DNA of 64,000 nt, taken from positions 6,820,001 through 6,884,000 of the forward strand of contig NZ_CP068595.1 in the NCBI RefSeq assembly GCF_016772475.1. Direction: 5' to 3'. This stretch comes from Paenibacillus sonchi. GTDB lineage: Bacteria > Bacillota > Bacilli > Paenibacillales > Paenibacillaceae. Below are positions 54,779-63,607 of this stretch, piece after piece. Every line of letters starts with the position of its first letter. The first letter of the stretch is position 1. Position numbers and translations under genes: made by a program. The notes beneath the pieces are model-generated. The model saw only the letters and a program-made list of their open reading frames with translations. It ran no database searches and was not told the DNA's origin.

Positions 54779-55981
54779 CTATGACTTGTCCTTGCGCACT
54801 ACCTTGCCATAAGTCCCGCCGCCGCCGGAGGACAGCTCCAGCGTGCCGGAACGGGCTTTTACAATATGCGCGGCCAGCTCTGCTCCGGCGACAGCAGCCA
54901 GCTCTTCCTCACCGGCAGCGTGCAGGATTCTCATCTCCGTGCCAAAAGCCGCCAGCAGCGCCTCCAGCTTACGCTTGCCAAGCCCCGGAATAAATTCCAG
55001 CGGCACCTGGTAGTGATACGGTGGCCGATGCGCCGGGATCAGAGGCTGCCCGCGGTCGGCGATGGCCAGAATCCGGTCGAATACACCCTGGACCAGCTTC
55101 TGGCTGCCGCAATACGGGCAGCGCTCCGACGTAGCATACGCTTCATCGACTATGCTGCCGCAGCCCGCACAATAGGTGCGGTGATATTTGCCCAGCCGGG
55201 GATTCAGCCCAAAGTTGCCGCTGACCCTGCGTCCTTCCTGCCTCGCGAGGGCGAGCTTCAGCTCATTGAACGAAGGTTTTTCCATTTCGATTACATTATA
55301 CTCACGGCCGATCTTGCCAAGGGAATGGGCATCCGAGTTCGTCAGGAAGGGTAAAGGATCAAGCTCTGAGATATACCCGGCCATTTCAGAATCGGCGCTC
55401 AGCCCAAGCTCCACTGCAGCGATCCGCTCCAGGTCAAACAGCTCGGCCATCCGCTCGGCTGTACAGCCGTACAGTCCTTTATGCGGCGTAAAAATATGTG
55501 CCGGAATTAGAATGCCGCCCCGGCCGCAGATCTCATCCTGCAGGTCCCGGGCCGGAACATACAGCCGCTGGGAACTCAGATTAAGGTTCCGCATATGCTT
55601 GCCCATCCAGCTGCTGAAATCCTCCATGGCTGCAAGGTCCGGCAGGAAGGCCAGGACATGGCACTCTTTTCGCCCAGGCTCGCGGATTTCAATTTCCGTC
55701 CCCAGCACAATGGTCGTTCCCTGGTAGGCAATACCGCCGCCTTCCGCTTCGCTCATCTCGCCGGAGGCGAGCAGTGCGCGGATATCCGCCAGCACTCCCG
55801 GCGCATGGCTGTCGATGATGCCGATCAGCTCCATCCCCTTGCGCTGCGCAGCTTCCTTGGCGATTCCGGCGAAGGTAAGGCTGCTGCTGCCGCTGATTTT
55901 GACAGCTTGTCCTGCCGATGTCCGCCCGATATGCACATGCAGGTCGCAATAATAACTCCGCAGCTTAGCCCCTAGTGCCAT
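54779..55981 (-). CDS. Endonuclease Q-like DNA repair protein
   Basis: 400 aa. N-terminal PHP metal-phosphoesterase (YYCDLHVHIGRTSAGQAVKI, LIPAHIFTPHKGLYG, LTNSDAHSLGKIGREYNVIE), then a zinc ribbon (YCAGCGSIVDEAYATSERCP, YCGSQK), and a C-terminal helix-hairpin-helix (EFIPGLGKRKLEALLAAF). This is the domain order of EndoQ, which cuts DNA 5' to deaminated bases. The start overlaps the nudF stop by 10 bases. No peptide for export. Confidence 0.88.
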   Translation of the reverse strand: MALGAKLRSYYCDLHVHIGRTSAGQAVKISGSSSLTFAGIAKEAAQRKGMELIGIIDSHAPGVLADIRALLASGEMSEAEGGGIAYQGTTIVLGTEIEIREPGRKECHVLAFLPDLAAMEDFSSWMGKHMRNLNLSSQRLYVPARDLQDEICGRGGILIPAHIFTPHKGLYGCTAERMAELFDLERIAAVELGLSADSEMAGYISELDPLPFLTNSDAHSLGKIGREYNVIEMEKPSFNELKLALARQEGRRVSGNFGLNPRLGKYHRTYCAGCGSIVDEAYATSERCPYCGSQKLVQGVFDRILAIADRGQPLIPAHRPPYHYQVPLEFIPGLGKRKLEALLAAFGTEMRILHAAGEEELAAVAGAELAAHIVKARSGTLELSSGGGGTYGKVVRKDKS

Positions 55982-56544
55982 TGGCCTGTAAGCGTATATA
56001 GGTGCCAGGCGTAGACCGCCATCATTGTTTTGGCATCGGCTATGCGTCCATCCGCAATGTATTGATACGCTTCCTCCAGTGTAAGCTCGGAAACCTCCAG
56101 AAACTCATCCTCGTCCAGCGCCATATCCCCAGGCTGGGCATTATCCGTCACATATAAGTGAATGATTTCATCCGCAAAGCCGGGTGAGGTATAAAAGGAC
56201 TTCAGCAGCTTCAGCTCCCCGCTGTGAAAACCGGTCTCTTCCTGAAGCTCGCGCCCGGCCGCAGCCAGCGGGTCTTCGCCTGGATCCAGCTTGCCTGCGG
56301 GGATCTCCACTTCCGTGCGGTGCATCGGCTGGCGGTACTGCTCAACGACCAGCATCTTGCCCTGGTTCAGCGCCAATACGGCTACAGCCCCCGGATGCTT
56401 CACGACCTCGCGCGTTGCCGTATTGCCGTCAGGCAGCTTGACCGTATCCACCTGCAGCGAAATGATTTTGCCTTCGAAAATCGGCTTAGTGGACAAGGTT
56501 TCTTCGTCCAGTGCGGGGTTGCGGTTAATTTCATCTTTTTTCAT
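55972..56544 (-). CDS. nudF: NUDIX ADP-ribose pyrophosphatase
   Basis: 190 aa from the ATG at 56544 (AAAGGAG upstream); an ATG 36 codons earlier has no support. NUDIX box GRELQEETGFHSGELKL preceded by VEIPAGKLDPGEDPLAAA; N-terminal dimerisation strand FEGKIISLQVDTVKLPDGNT. Hydrolyses ADP-ribose. First gene of a nudF-endoQ-spoIIM chain; a tiny plus-strand gene (56622) is divergent from it. Confidence 0.93.
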   Translation of the reverse strand: MKKDEINRNPALDEETLSTKPIFEGKIISLQVDTVKLPDGNTATREVVKHPGAVAVLALNQGKMLVVEQYRQPMHRTEVEIPAGKLDPGEDPLAAAGRELQEETGFHSGELKLLKSFYTSPGFADEIIHLYVTDNAQPGDMALDEDEFLEVSELTLEEAYQYIADGRIADAKTMMAVYAWHLYTLTGQWH

Positions 56545-56621
56545 AGGTTTATGGTCTCCTTTAGCTTCGGTATGCATAGGGTGTATTATAGCAAACTTAA
56601 GAGGAAAGAAGGAATGCAGGC

Positions 56622-56795
56622 ATGAATGATATCCTTGTCCGTACAAGCTCATCCGCCGTCACAATGGTAGGTAAACCGGAACAAATAAGGGCCGTCATGG
56701 CCGGGTGGATCAAGCAATATGGGCGTGATATGCCTCTGGCCTACATCCTTATGCTGCACTCTGAACCGCGGAACAGCGCCTCCAAAGCCGGATAG
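56622..56795 (+). CDS. 57-aa MciZ-like Z-ring inhibitor candidate
   Basis: MNDILVRTSSSAVTMVGKPE, then QIRAVMAGWIKQYGRDMPLA and YILMLHSEPRNSASKAG. The spacing VGKxxxIRAxxxxWxxxYGR fits the MciZ peptide made in the mother cell to block FtsZ, as remembered from Bacillus (VGKAWEIRAKLKEYGR). AGAAGG lies 8 bases before the ATG. Divergent from nudF. The call rests on this short motif and the nudF neighbourhood. Confidence 0.55.
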   Translation: MNDILVRTSSSAVTMVGKPEQIRAVMAGWIKQYGRDMPLAYILMLHSEPRNSASKAG

Positions 56796-56842
56796 TCTCC
56801 CGCTTGGCAGCCGCCCTGATATGCATCAGGCCGCGTAAACAC

Positions 56843-56882
56843 AAGGAGCTGTTCCCGGGGATCTACCGGAGACAGCTCCTTC
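56843..56882. terminator. Terminator between MciZ-like gene and the peptidase gene
   Basis: AAGGAGCTGT / ACAGCTCCTT stem with inner CCCGG / CCGGA pairing. It serves the converging 56622 and 56924 genes. Confidence 0.75.
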
Positions 56883-56923
56883 ATGCATTTCACAGCAGCA
56901 GCCAATGCTGCCGCCAGCGGGGG

Positions 56924-58051
56924 TTAGCCTTTTACACTTTCTTTTACAATAGCTACAACGAGTTCGGCTACCTTGGCGATATCCCCGGCTTTGATCCGCT
57001 CTTTGGTAGTATGAATATTTTCATAGCCGACTGCCAGATTTACCGTTGGCACCTTCAATCCGTTGAACACGTTGGCATCGCTGCCGCCGCCGGACGGGAA
57101 TTGCCGTGGGGTCAGCCCCATAGAGGTAATCGCACGTTCCGCCAGCTGCACCACAGGATCGTGCTCATTGAAGCTGAATGCCGGATAGATGATCTCACTG
57201 CGGAATTCGCTCTCTGCGCCGTATTCACGGGCCGTAGTCTCCAGCGCTTCACGCATGGAAGCGATCTGCAGCTCTACCTTCTCCTGCACAATGCTCCGCG
57301 CTTCCGCATCCAGCTGCACATGGTCACAGACCACATTCGTCGGGCCGCCGCCGGCAAATTTGCCGATATTGGCTGTTGTTTCATTGTCGATGCGTCCAAG
57401 CTTCATCGCCGAAATCGCCTTGCTGGCGACTTGAATGGCGCTGATTCCATCTTCGGGATTGACACCGGCATGAGCGGATTTGCCAAAAATCTGCATCGTC
57501 ACCTTCGCCTGGGCGGGCGCTGCTACAGCAATGGCTCCAACTTCGCCGTTGGAATCCAGCGCAAAGCCAAACTCAGCATCCAGGTGGGACGGGTCCATGT
57601 TCCGGGCACCCAGCAGCCCCGACTCTTCTCCTGCGGTAATGACAAACTGAATTTGTCCGTGCGCCAGCTTCTGCTCCTGAATGACACGGATGGCTTCGAA
57701 CAGGGCTGCAAGGCCGGCCTTGTCATCCGAGCCGAGAATCGTGCTGCCGTCGCTGGTAATCCAGCCGTCTTCACCAAGGGAAGGCTGAATATTTTTGCCG
57801 GGAACAACGGTGTCCATATGGCAGGTGAACAGCAGCTTGGGTGCAGCCGTTCCTTCCTCGGCAGGCCAGGTCACGAACAGATTGCCCGCCCCGTGTCCTG
57901 TGCGCTCCTTGGAATCATCTTCAATAGCGGTAAGGCCCAGGGCGCTGAATTTTTCAATTAGCACGTCGGCAATCTGCCGTTCGTTCCCTGTTTCACTGTC
58001 TACACGGACAAGCTCCATGAATTCCTGAATCAAGCGTTCTTGTGAGATCAT
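56924..58051 (-). CDS. M20 tripeptidase T-like peptidase
   Basis: 375 aa. LLFTCHMDTVVPGKNIQPSL (metal His/Asp), GSDDKAGLAALFEAI (bridging Asp), VITAGEESGLLGARNMD (catalytic Glu), dimerisation domain ~180-295, C-terminal metal His in YENIHTTKERIKAGDIAKVA. PepT/YqjE-like cytoplasmic aminopeptidase for small peptides. GAGGGAAG precedes the ATG. Independent of the transporter cluster but functionally related. Confidence 0.9.
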   Translation of the reverse strand: MISQERLIQEFMELVRVDSETGNERQIADVLIEKFSALGLTAIEDDSKERTGHGAGNLFVTWPAEEGTAAPKLLFTCHMDTVVPGKNIQPSLGEDGWITSDGSTILGSDDKAGLAALFEAIRVIQEQKLAHGQIQFVITAGEESGLLGARNMDPSHLDAEFGFALDSNGEVGAIAVAAPAQAKVTMQIFGKSAHAGVNPEDGISAIQVASKAISAMKLGRIDNETTANIGKFAGGGPTNVVCDHVQLDAEARSIVQEKVELQIASMREALETTAREYGAESEFRSEIIYPAFSFNEHDPVVQLAERAITSMGLTPRQFPSGGGSDANVFNGLKVPTVNLAVGYENIHTTKERIKAGDIAKVAELVVAIVKESVKG

Positions 58052-58147
58052 CGGACTTCCCTCTCTTTCACGGATACGTTACAATGATAGTATTGCGCTA
58101 AACATTTCATATGCTTTTAACTTACACTAATTCCAAAGGAGTCACTC

Positions 58148-58249
58148 ATGCAACGTCAAAAATGGTTCCGCATCGTTATCTATGTTATGCTGCTCGCCAT
58201 GATCGCCTCTACCGTGCTCTTCGTCCTGGAGCCTTTTCTGGCCGGTTAA
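58148..58249 (+). CDS. 33-aa membrane miniprotein, Prli42-like
   Basis: MQRQKWFRIVIYVMLLAMIA then STVLFVLEPFLAG: a basic N-terminus and one membrane helix. AAAGGAG is 6-7 bases before the ATG and a terminator follows. The size and pattern match the Prli42 miniprotein that links the stressosome to the membrane in Firmicutes; the assignment is by resemblance only. Confidence 0.65.
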   Translation: MQRQKWFRIVIYVMLLAMIASTVLFVLEPFLAG

Positions 58250-58270
58250 TTGCCGCCTCGGCCCGTTATT

Positions 58271-58299
58271 AATAGCGTCCGGATACTCCGGGCGCTATT
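58271..58299. terminator. Bidirectional terminator between the 33-aa gene and lipB
   Basis: AATAGCGTCCGGA / TCCGGGCGCTATT stem with a 3-base loop. It ends both converging genes. Confidence 0.8.
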
Positions 58300-58328
58300 T
58301 GACTTGACCGCACTTGTCTGTACGCGTC

Positions 58329-59051
58329 TTAATCGGTCTGCAGCATATCCGTCGGTTCCACAGCAGCCGCTGCTTTATAAGGAAAATGCTTAAGAAAACA
58401 AGGCACCAGCTCCCTGGCTACTTCCCCCAGCTCAAAGGAACGCCCGGCACATTCCTCCAGCGAGGTAACGCCGTACTCGGCAATCCCGCAGGGAATAATC
58501 CCCTGGAATCCCTGTTCTCCGATCCCTGCGGTGACATTGAACGCGAACCCGTGGCTGGTGATGAAACCTCTGCGGTGTTTGCTCTTGTTGAATTTGACCC
58601 CGATCGCGCAGATTTTCTGATCCCCGACCCATACTCCGGTATACTCCGGCTTCCGGCTCCCCTCAATGCCATAGCTTGCCAAAAAATCAATGATGACAGC
58701 TTCCAGCCGCCGCAGATAGCCATGCAAATCCACCTTGCCGTCCATCCCCAGCTTCAGCAGCGGGTAGCCAACCAATTGACCGGGCCCATGATATGTAATA
58801 TCTCCTCCCCGGTCAATTTCAAACAGCGCGATGCCTTTTTCCTTAAGCTGCCCGGCGCTGAGAAGCAGATGTTCGGGATGATGCTGCGAGCCGATGGTAT
58901 AGGTCGGAGGATGCTGCAAAAGAATCAGCCGCTCCGGCCCTGTTCCGGCATCAATCGCCTGAACCGCAGCCTTTTGCAGCTCCCAGGCTGCTCCATATTC
59001 AATGAGAGGCAGATATGAAACTTCCAATAAGCTTAGTTCTGTGCTGCTCAT
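58329..59051 (-). CDS. lipB: Octanoyltransferase LipB
   Basis: 240 aa. Family motifs: LILLQHPPTYTIGSQHHPEH, FEIDRGGDITYHGPGQLVGY, KICAIGVKFN (catalytic Lys) and GIIPCGIAEYGVTSLE (catalytic Cys). Transfers octanoate from ACP to lipoyl domains. Next to the E2 gene, whose lipoyl domain needs this product; the gap between them is 53 bases and both run the same way, so co-transcription is plausible. Confidence 0.95.
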   Translation of the reverse strand: MSSTELSLLEVSYLPLIEYGAAWELQKAAVQAIDAGTGPERLILLQHPPTYTIGSQHHPEHLLLSAGQLKEKGIALFEIDRGGDITYHGPGQLVGYPLLKLGMDGKVDLHGYLRRLEAVIIDFLASYGIEGSRKPEYTGVWVGDQKICAIGVKFNKSKHRRGFITSHGFAFNVTAGIGEQGFQGIIPCGIAEYGVTSLEECAGRSFELGEVARELVPCFLKHFPYKAAAAVEPTDMLQTD

Positions 59052-59104
59052 GCTCTCAGGTCCCCTTTGGATTACAGTCTCCTGTTACAGGGTTATACCA
59101 TTCC

Positions 59105-60670
59105 TTAATACAACTTCGTGTCCGGCGTATAGCCTTCCACATTATCCTTGATGCGCTGCAAAAAGCGTCCGCAAATCACGCCGTCCAGAATCCGGTGGTC
59201 CAGCGACAGGCAGATATTGGCCATGGAACGCACGGCGATCATATCGTTGATGACTACAGGCTTTTTGACGATGGATTCAAAGGTCAGAATGGCGGCCTGC
59301 GGATAGTTGATAATCGGGTAAGACAGAATTGAGCCAAAAGAACCGGTGTTATTGACTGTAAAGGTTCCGCCCTGCATATCCTCCAGGCGCAGCTTGCCTT
59401 CGCGGGTCTTCATCGCCAGTTCATCGATTTCACGGGCAAGCCCCGCGACATTCTTCTGGTCAGCCTTTTTGATGACCGGCGTCATAACGGAATCCTCGGT
59501 GCCGACGGCCAGCGAGATGTTAATGTCGCGTTTGACGATGATTTTGTCCACGGCCCAGACGGAGTTCATAATCGGATAATCCTTAATGGCACTGACGACA
59601 GCCTTCATCAGAAAAGCCAGATAAGTCAGGTTAATGCCTTCCTTGCGCTTGAACTCATCCTTCAGCTTATTGCGCAGGATAACCAGATTGGTCACATCAA
59701 CTTCGATCATCGTCCAGGCATGCGGAATCTCCGAGACACTCTGGCGCATTCTTGTCGCAATGGTGTTGCGGATCGGCGTAACATCAATCAGATATTCCGA
59801 GCTGCTGCCCCGTCCGCCCTCTACTTCTATTGTAGGGATACGCGGAGTTTCGCTGAGGTGCAGGCCGGATTGGCGAACCGGCTCCAGCGCTTCCTGCACT
59901 TCTTCCTGAATCACCTGGAAAGCAGGCTGCTGCAAAGCTTCCGGTGCCTGCTGTCCGGCAGATGCCGGAACAGGTGCAGCGGTAGCCACCGCTGCTGCTG
60001 CGCCGCCGTTATCCAGGAACGTCAGCACGTCCTTGCGTGTGATGCGGCCGCCCAGACCGGTCCCCGGCACAGCCGTAAGCTCGATGCCATGCTCCGCGGC
60101 AAGCGTCTGCACCGCCGGGGAATACCGCGAGCGCATCGGTGCCGATGCGTCAAAAGCAGCGGCAGGCGCCGCCGGTCTGCCCGCTGCCGGAGCCGGGCTT
60201 GGCGCAGCCGGGCGGGACGCAGCCGGGCGGGACGCAGCCGGGCGGGACGCAGCCGGGCGGGACGCAGCCGGGCGGGACGCAGCCGGGCGGGACGCAGCCG
60301 GGCGGGACGCAGCCGGGCGGGACGCAGCCGGGCGGGACGAGTCCTGCGCCGCAGGCGCAGTACCCGCCGCAGGCGCGCCTGCGGCGGGTACTGCCGGTGC
60401 GCTTGGCGCGGCCGGAGCTGCTACCGCAATGCGGGCGATCACTTCGCCCACGCTGACGGTCTGGCCTTCTTCGGCCAGCAGCTCTACCAGCGTGCCGTCC
60501 ACCGTGGCCGGCAGCTCCGCATTGACTTTATCCGTAATCAGATCACAGAGCGGTTCGTACTGCTCGATGGAATCTCCGGGCTGCTTCAGCCATTTCCCGA
60601 TCGTTGCCGACACCAGCGACTCTGCCAGCTGCGGCATGATCACATCGGTCAGCTTTGTGTTGTCAGACAT
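59105..60670 (-). CDS. bkdB: Dihydrolipoamide acyltransferase (E2) of branched-chain 2-oxoacid dehydrogenase
   Basis: 521 aa. Lipoyl domain 1-80 with lipoyl-Lys in LITDKVNAELPATVDG. An Ala/Pro linker ~90-170 contains about nine RPAAS repeats. Peripheral subunit-binding domain at ~180-225 (YSPAVQTLAAEHGIELTAVP). Catalytic domain to the end, with HRILDGVICGRFLQ active site and SVGTED-like SLAVGTEDSVMTPVI. Forms the core of the complex with E1 (61586-63607) and Lpd. AAGGAGTG precedes the ATG. Most similar to BkdB; a pyruvate E2 cannot be excluded. Confidence 0.9.
   Translation of the reverse strand: MSDNTKLTDVIMPQLAESLVSATIGKWLKQPGDSIEQYEPLCDLITDKVNAELPATVDGTLVELLAEEGQTVSVGEVIARIAVAAPAAPSAPAVPAAGAPAAGTAPAAQDSSRPAASRPAASRPAASRPAASRPAASRPAASRPAASRPAASRPAAPSPAPAAGRPAAPAAAFDASAPMRSRYSPAVQTLAAEHGIELTAVPGTGLGGRITRKDVLTFLDNGGAAAAVATAAPVPASAGQQAPEALQQPAFQVIQEEVQEALEPVRQSGLHLSETPRIPTIEVEGGRGSSSEYLIDVTPIRNTIATRMRQSVSEIPHAWTMIEVDVTNLVILRNKLKDEFKRKEGINLTYLAFLMKAVVSAIKDYPIMNSVWAVDKIIVKRDINISLAVGTEDSVMTPVIKKADQKNVAGLAREIDELAMKTREGKLRLEDMQGGTFTVNNTGSFGSILSYPIINYPQAAILTFESIVKKPVVINDMIAVRSMANICLSLDHRILDGVICGRFLQRIKDNVEGYTPDTKLY
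60205..60345 (-). repeat. 15-bp in-frame tandem repeat in the E2 linker
   Basis: About nine copies of GGGCGGGACGCAGCC (plus strand), identical or nearly so, each coding Ala-Ala-Ser-Arg-Pro. Identical copies at DNA level mean recent expansion; copy number may vary between strains. Confidence 0.95.
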
Positions 60671-60777
60671 AATGTCACTCCTTAAAGTTTTGTAAGCGAT
60701 GCTTACTATCTATATAAGTTGAACTGGAGAACTTGCCCCCTTGCAAAATGCAATGAAGCTCATCAGGAACATGAAGC

Positions 60778-61465
60778 TAAGTGGAAAAAGTAAAACTAAT
60801 TTCGCCGAAATCCTGGCGACAGAAGGTTTTAGTTGGATTTTGTACACCTAATTCAGGCATTTTCATCTCACATGGCCTCTTTCAGCCGGATTAGTGGTAC
60901 TTTTTCCCACATAGGCTTCTCCATAAGCCGAACGCGTTCGATTAGTGATACTTTTTCCACTATATAACTTGAACTTAACAAACTTGAACTTAACAAATAC
61001 GAAGGGGAGCAAGTACGCCCACCCATCCGGCGCGAATCTCTTTCCAAAACCTCTTTCCAAGCAGGTCAACCCGCATTCTATCCTGCACATTCATTTTCAC
61101 GCTCATATTTGCATCCCTCTAGGGTGCAGTGCGGCGGCATGAAGGTTCTATTGCACTTTATGCAGCAGCTGACCCTTAAATCGGCCAAAAAGCTCAATCT
61201 ATTACACTTTGTACACTAGAATTCCAGAAGAAGCGGTTTTTGACTCCAAATCCAGAAATCTGTTGCACGAAATACAGCAGAATGCGGTTTGACGCAGAAC
61301 AATCAGCATTCTATCCTGAAATAACAATGTCCGATTCATACGACATTGTTATGGAAGCCTCGAATTTGGCGAAGCTAAATTGAGGGCCTTCTCCGAGATT
61401 TCATCGTCTGAACTGCCGCCAATGGGCGGCATGAATGTCTATTGCACGAAGTGCAATCATGCCAA
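60778..61465. repeat. Intergenic repeat block inside the bkd cluster
   Basis: The 915-base gap between bkdAB and bkdB has no gene. It carries AAGTGGAAAAAGTAAAACTA (60779), two inverted relatives (60890, 60941), a CATTTTCACGCTCATATTTG block (61090), and ~51-bp TTGCAC...CAGCAG units at 61147, 61199, 61261 and 61438. Both dispersed families of this window meet here. Confidence 0.8.
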
Positions 61466-61585
61466 AAATCTACTTACCACAATAAAGATTACAGAGCTTC
61501 AAGTTCAAACTATACAACAATGAGCGGCCTTATAACGATGAGCTGCCCTTCAATTTCTCAAATTCAATCTATCTGGAACGAACGA

Positions 61586-62572
61586 TCAATACTGCGCCAG
61601 GCGCAGCATTTCGGCTTTCACTTTATCTTTGCTCAGCATAAAAAACTTCTCCATCGGCGGGCTGATCGGCATCGCCGGCACATCGGGGCCACAGAGGCGG
61701 AAGATCGGCGCATCCAGCTCGAACAGGCAGTGTTCGGCGATGATCGCCGCCACTTCGCCGCCGATGCCCCCGGTCTTGTTGTCCTCGTGGACAATCAGCA
61801 CCTTGCCGGTCTGGCGGGCGGCGGCAATAATGGCCTCGCGGTCCAGCGGCTGCAGGGTGCGCAGATCAAGGATATGCGCGGTAATGCCTTCCTCGCGCTC
61901 CAGCTCCTCCGCCGCCTGCATCGCAAAATGCAGCGGCAGACTATACCCGATCACGGTAATATCGCTGCCTTCCCGCAGCAGGTTCGCTTCACCGATAGGA
62001 ACCGTGTAATCTCCTTCCGGCACATCCTCCTTGATCAGCTTATAGCACTTCTTGTTCTCGAAGAACAGGACCGGATCAGGGTCACGCACGGCCGCCTTCA
62101 GCAGCCCCTTGGCATCATAGGCCGAATACGGGGCTACAATCTTCAGTCCCGGTGTGCCAAAGAAAATGGATTCCGGGCACTGGGAGTGGTACAGCCCGCC
62201 GAAAATCCCTCCGCCGATCGGCGCGCGGATCACTACCGGACAGCTCCAGTCGTTATTGGAGCGGTAGCGGATTTTGGCGGCTTCGCTGATGATCTGGTTG
62301 GTCGCCGGAAGCATAAAATCGGAATACTGCATTTCAGCAATCGGCTTCATGCCGTACATGGCTGCACCGATAGCCACTCCGGCAATCGCGGACTCCGCCA
62401 GCGGCGTATCCATTACGCGCTCCTCTCCGAACTGCTCCTGCAGCCCTTTGGTGGTGGTGAAGACACCGCCCTTGACACCAACGTCCTCACCCAGCACGAA
62501 CACCGATTCATCGCGCTCCATCTCTTCCTTCATTGCCAGCCGGATGGCATCGATATATTCCATAATCGCCAT
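61586..62572 (-). CDS. bkdAB: 2-oxoisovalerate dehydrogenase E1 beta subunit
   Basis: 328 aa. Transketolase central domain (VFVLGEDVGVKGGVFTTTKG, GEERVMDTPLAESAIAGVAI, IRYRSNNDWSCPVVIRAP, HSQCPESIFFG) and C-terminal domain (VLIVHEDNKTGGIGGEVAAI). Nearly a match in wording to Bacillus BkdAB. Starts 3 bases after the bkdAA stop with AAGGGAGGAG upstream. Binds with BkdAA as the TPP-dependent E1. Confidence 0.93.
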   Translation of the reverse strand: MAIMEYIDAIRLAMKEEMERDESVFVLGEDVGVKGGVFTTTKGLQEQFGEERVMDTPLAESAIAGVAIGAAMYGMKPIAEMQYSDFMLPATNQIISEAAKIRYRSNNDWSCPVVIRAPIGGGIFGGLYHSQCPESIFFGTPGLKIVAPYSAYDAKGLLKAAVRDPDPVLFFENKKCYKLIKEDVPEGDYTVPIGEANLLREGSDITVIGYSLPLHFAMQAAEELEREEGITAHILDLRTLQPLDREAIIAAARQTGKVLIVHEDNKTGGIGGEVAAIIAEHCLFELDAPIFRLCGPDVPAMPISPPMEKFFMLSKDKVKAEMLRLAQY

Positions 62573-62575
62573 GGG

Positions 62576-63607
62576 TTAGGCTCCTCCCTTAAGGTCAGAT
62601 TCGCTGTACACATGCAGCAGCGTATCTTCCGGTTTCGGAAACGGCGCATTCTCAGCGTATTCAATCGCAGCCTTGAGCTCCAGATTGTATTCTGCAGCCA
62701 GATCGCTCTCCTGCTCATCGCTCCACAATCCGAGTTCAGTCAGATAGCTGCGGAAGGCGGCAATGCCGTCGTTTGCCCAATTGGCATCCACTTCTTCCTT
62801 CGTCCGGTACGCCAGATCATTGTCCGACGTAGAGTGCGGGGACAGGCGGTACATCATCGCTTCAATCAGGGTCGGCCCTTCTCCGGCAAGCGCACGCTCA
62901 CGCGCTTCCTTCACCACGCGGTATACCTCCAGCGGATCATTGCCGTCCACCCGGACCCCCGGGAAGCCATAGCCCAACGCACGGTCACTGACTTTACCGC
63001 CAAGCTGTTTGTGGGCAGGTACAGAAATCGCGTATTGGTTGTTCTGGCAAAAAATGATGACCGGCAGCTTATTCACACCGGCGAAATTGCACGCTTCATG
63101 GAAATCCCCCTGGTTGCTGGAGCCTTCCCCGAAGGTGACAAAGGAAACAAATTTCTTCTTCTGCATTTTGGCTGCCAGGGCAAAACCCACCGCATGCGGC
63201 ACCTGTGTCGTCACCGGACTGGACCCGGTCACAATCCGCAGGCGTTTGCTGCCGAAATGGCCCGGCATCTGCCGCCCGCCGCTGTTGGGGTCCTCCGCCT
63301 TGGCGAATACCGAGAGCATCAGCTCACGCGTAGTCATGCCCACGGACAGCACAAACGCATAGTCGCGGTAGTATGGCAAAAAATAATCGTTCTCCCGGTC
63401 AAGCGCAAATGCAGCGGCGACCTGAGCTGCCTCCTGCCCGATGCCCGAGACATGGAAATTGATCTTCCCGGCCCGCTGCAGCAGCAGGCTGCGCTCATCG
63501 TATTTCCGCCCGAGCTGCATGGTTCTGTACATATCGATGACCTGGCCGTCACTAAGTCCAAGCGGCTTGTGTCTGTTAATGGTTTCTACAGTACCTTGCG
63601 ATTCCAT
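62576..63607 (-). CDS. bkdAA: 2-oxoisovalerate dehydrogenase E1 alpha subunit
   Basis: 343 aa. TPP-binding GDG-type region seen as FVTFGEGSSNQGDFHEACNF and NNQYAISVPAHKQLG; MPGHFGSKRLRIVTGSSPV; phosphorylation-loop-like MYRLSPHSTSDNDLAYRT. AGGAGGTACCTC precedes the ATG. Decarboxylates branched-chain 2-oxoacids with BkdAB; acyl-CoA products feed branched-chain fatty acid synthesis. Confidence 0.93.
   Translation of the reverse strand: MESQGTVETINRHKPLGLSDGQVIDMYRTMQLGRKYDERSLLLQRAGKINFHVSGIGQEAAQVAAAFALDRENDYFLPYYRDYAFVLSVGMTTRELMLSVFAKAEDPNSGGRQMPGHFGSKRLRIVTGSSPVTTQVPHAVGFALAAKMQKKKFVSFVTFGEGSSNQGDFHEACNFAGVNKLPVIIFCQNNQYAISVPAHKQLGGKVSDRALGYGFPGVRVDGNDPLEVYRVVKEARERALAGEGPTLIEAMMYRLSPHSTSDNDLAYRTKEEVDANWANDGIAAFRSYLTELGLWSDEQESDLAAEYNLELKAAIEYAENAPFPKPEDTLLHVYSESDLKGGA

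Noticed and set aside
60205..60345. Possible CRISPR array (regular short repeats)
   Set aside because: The 15-bp units are contiguous, without spacers, and code in frame for an Ala-Ala-Ser-Arg-Pro linker of E2.
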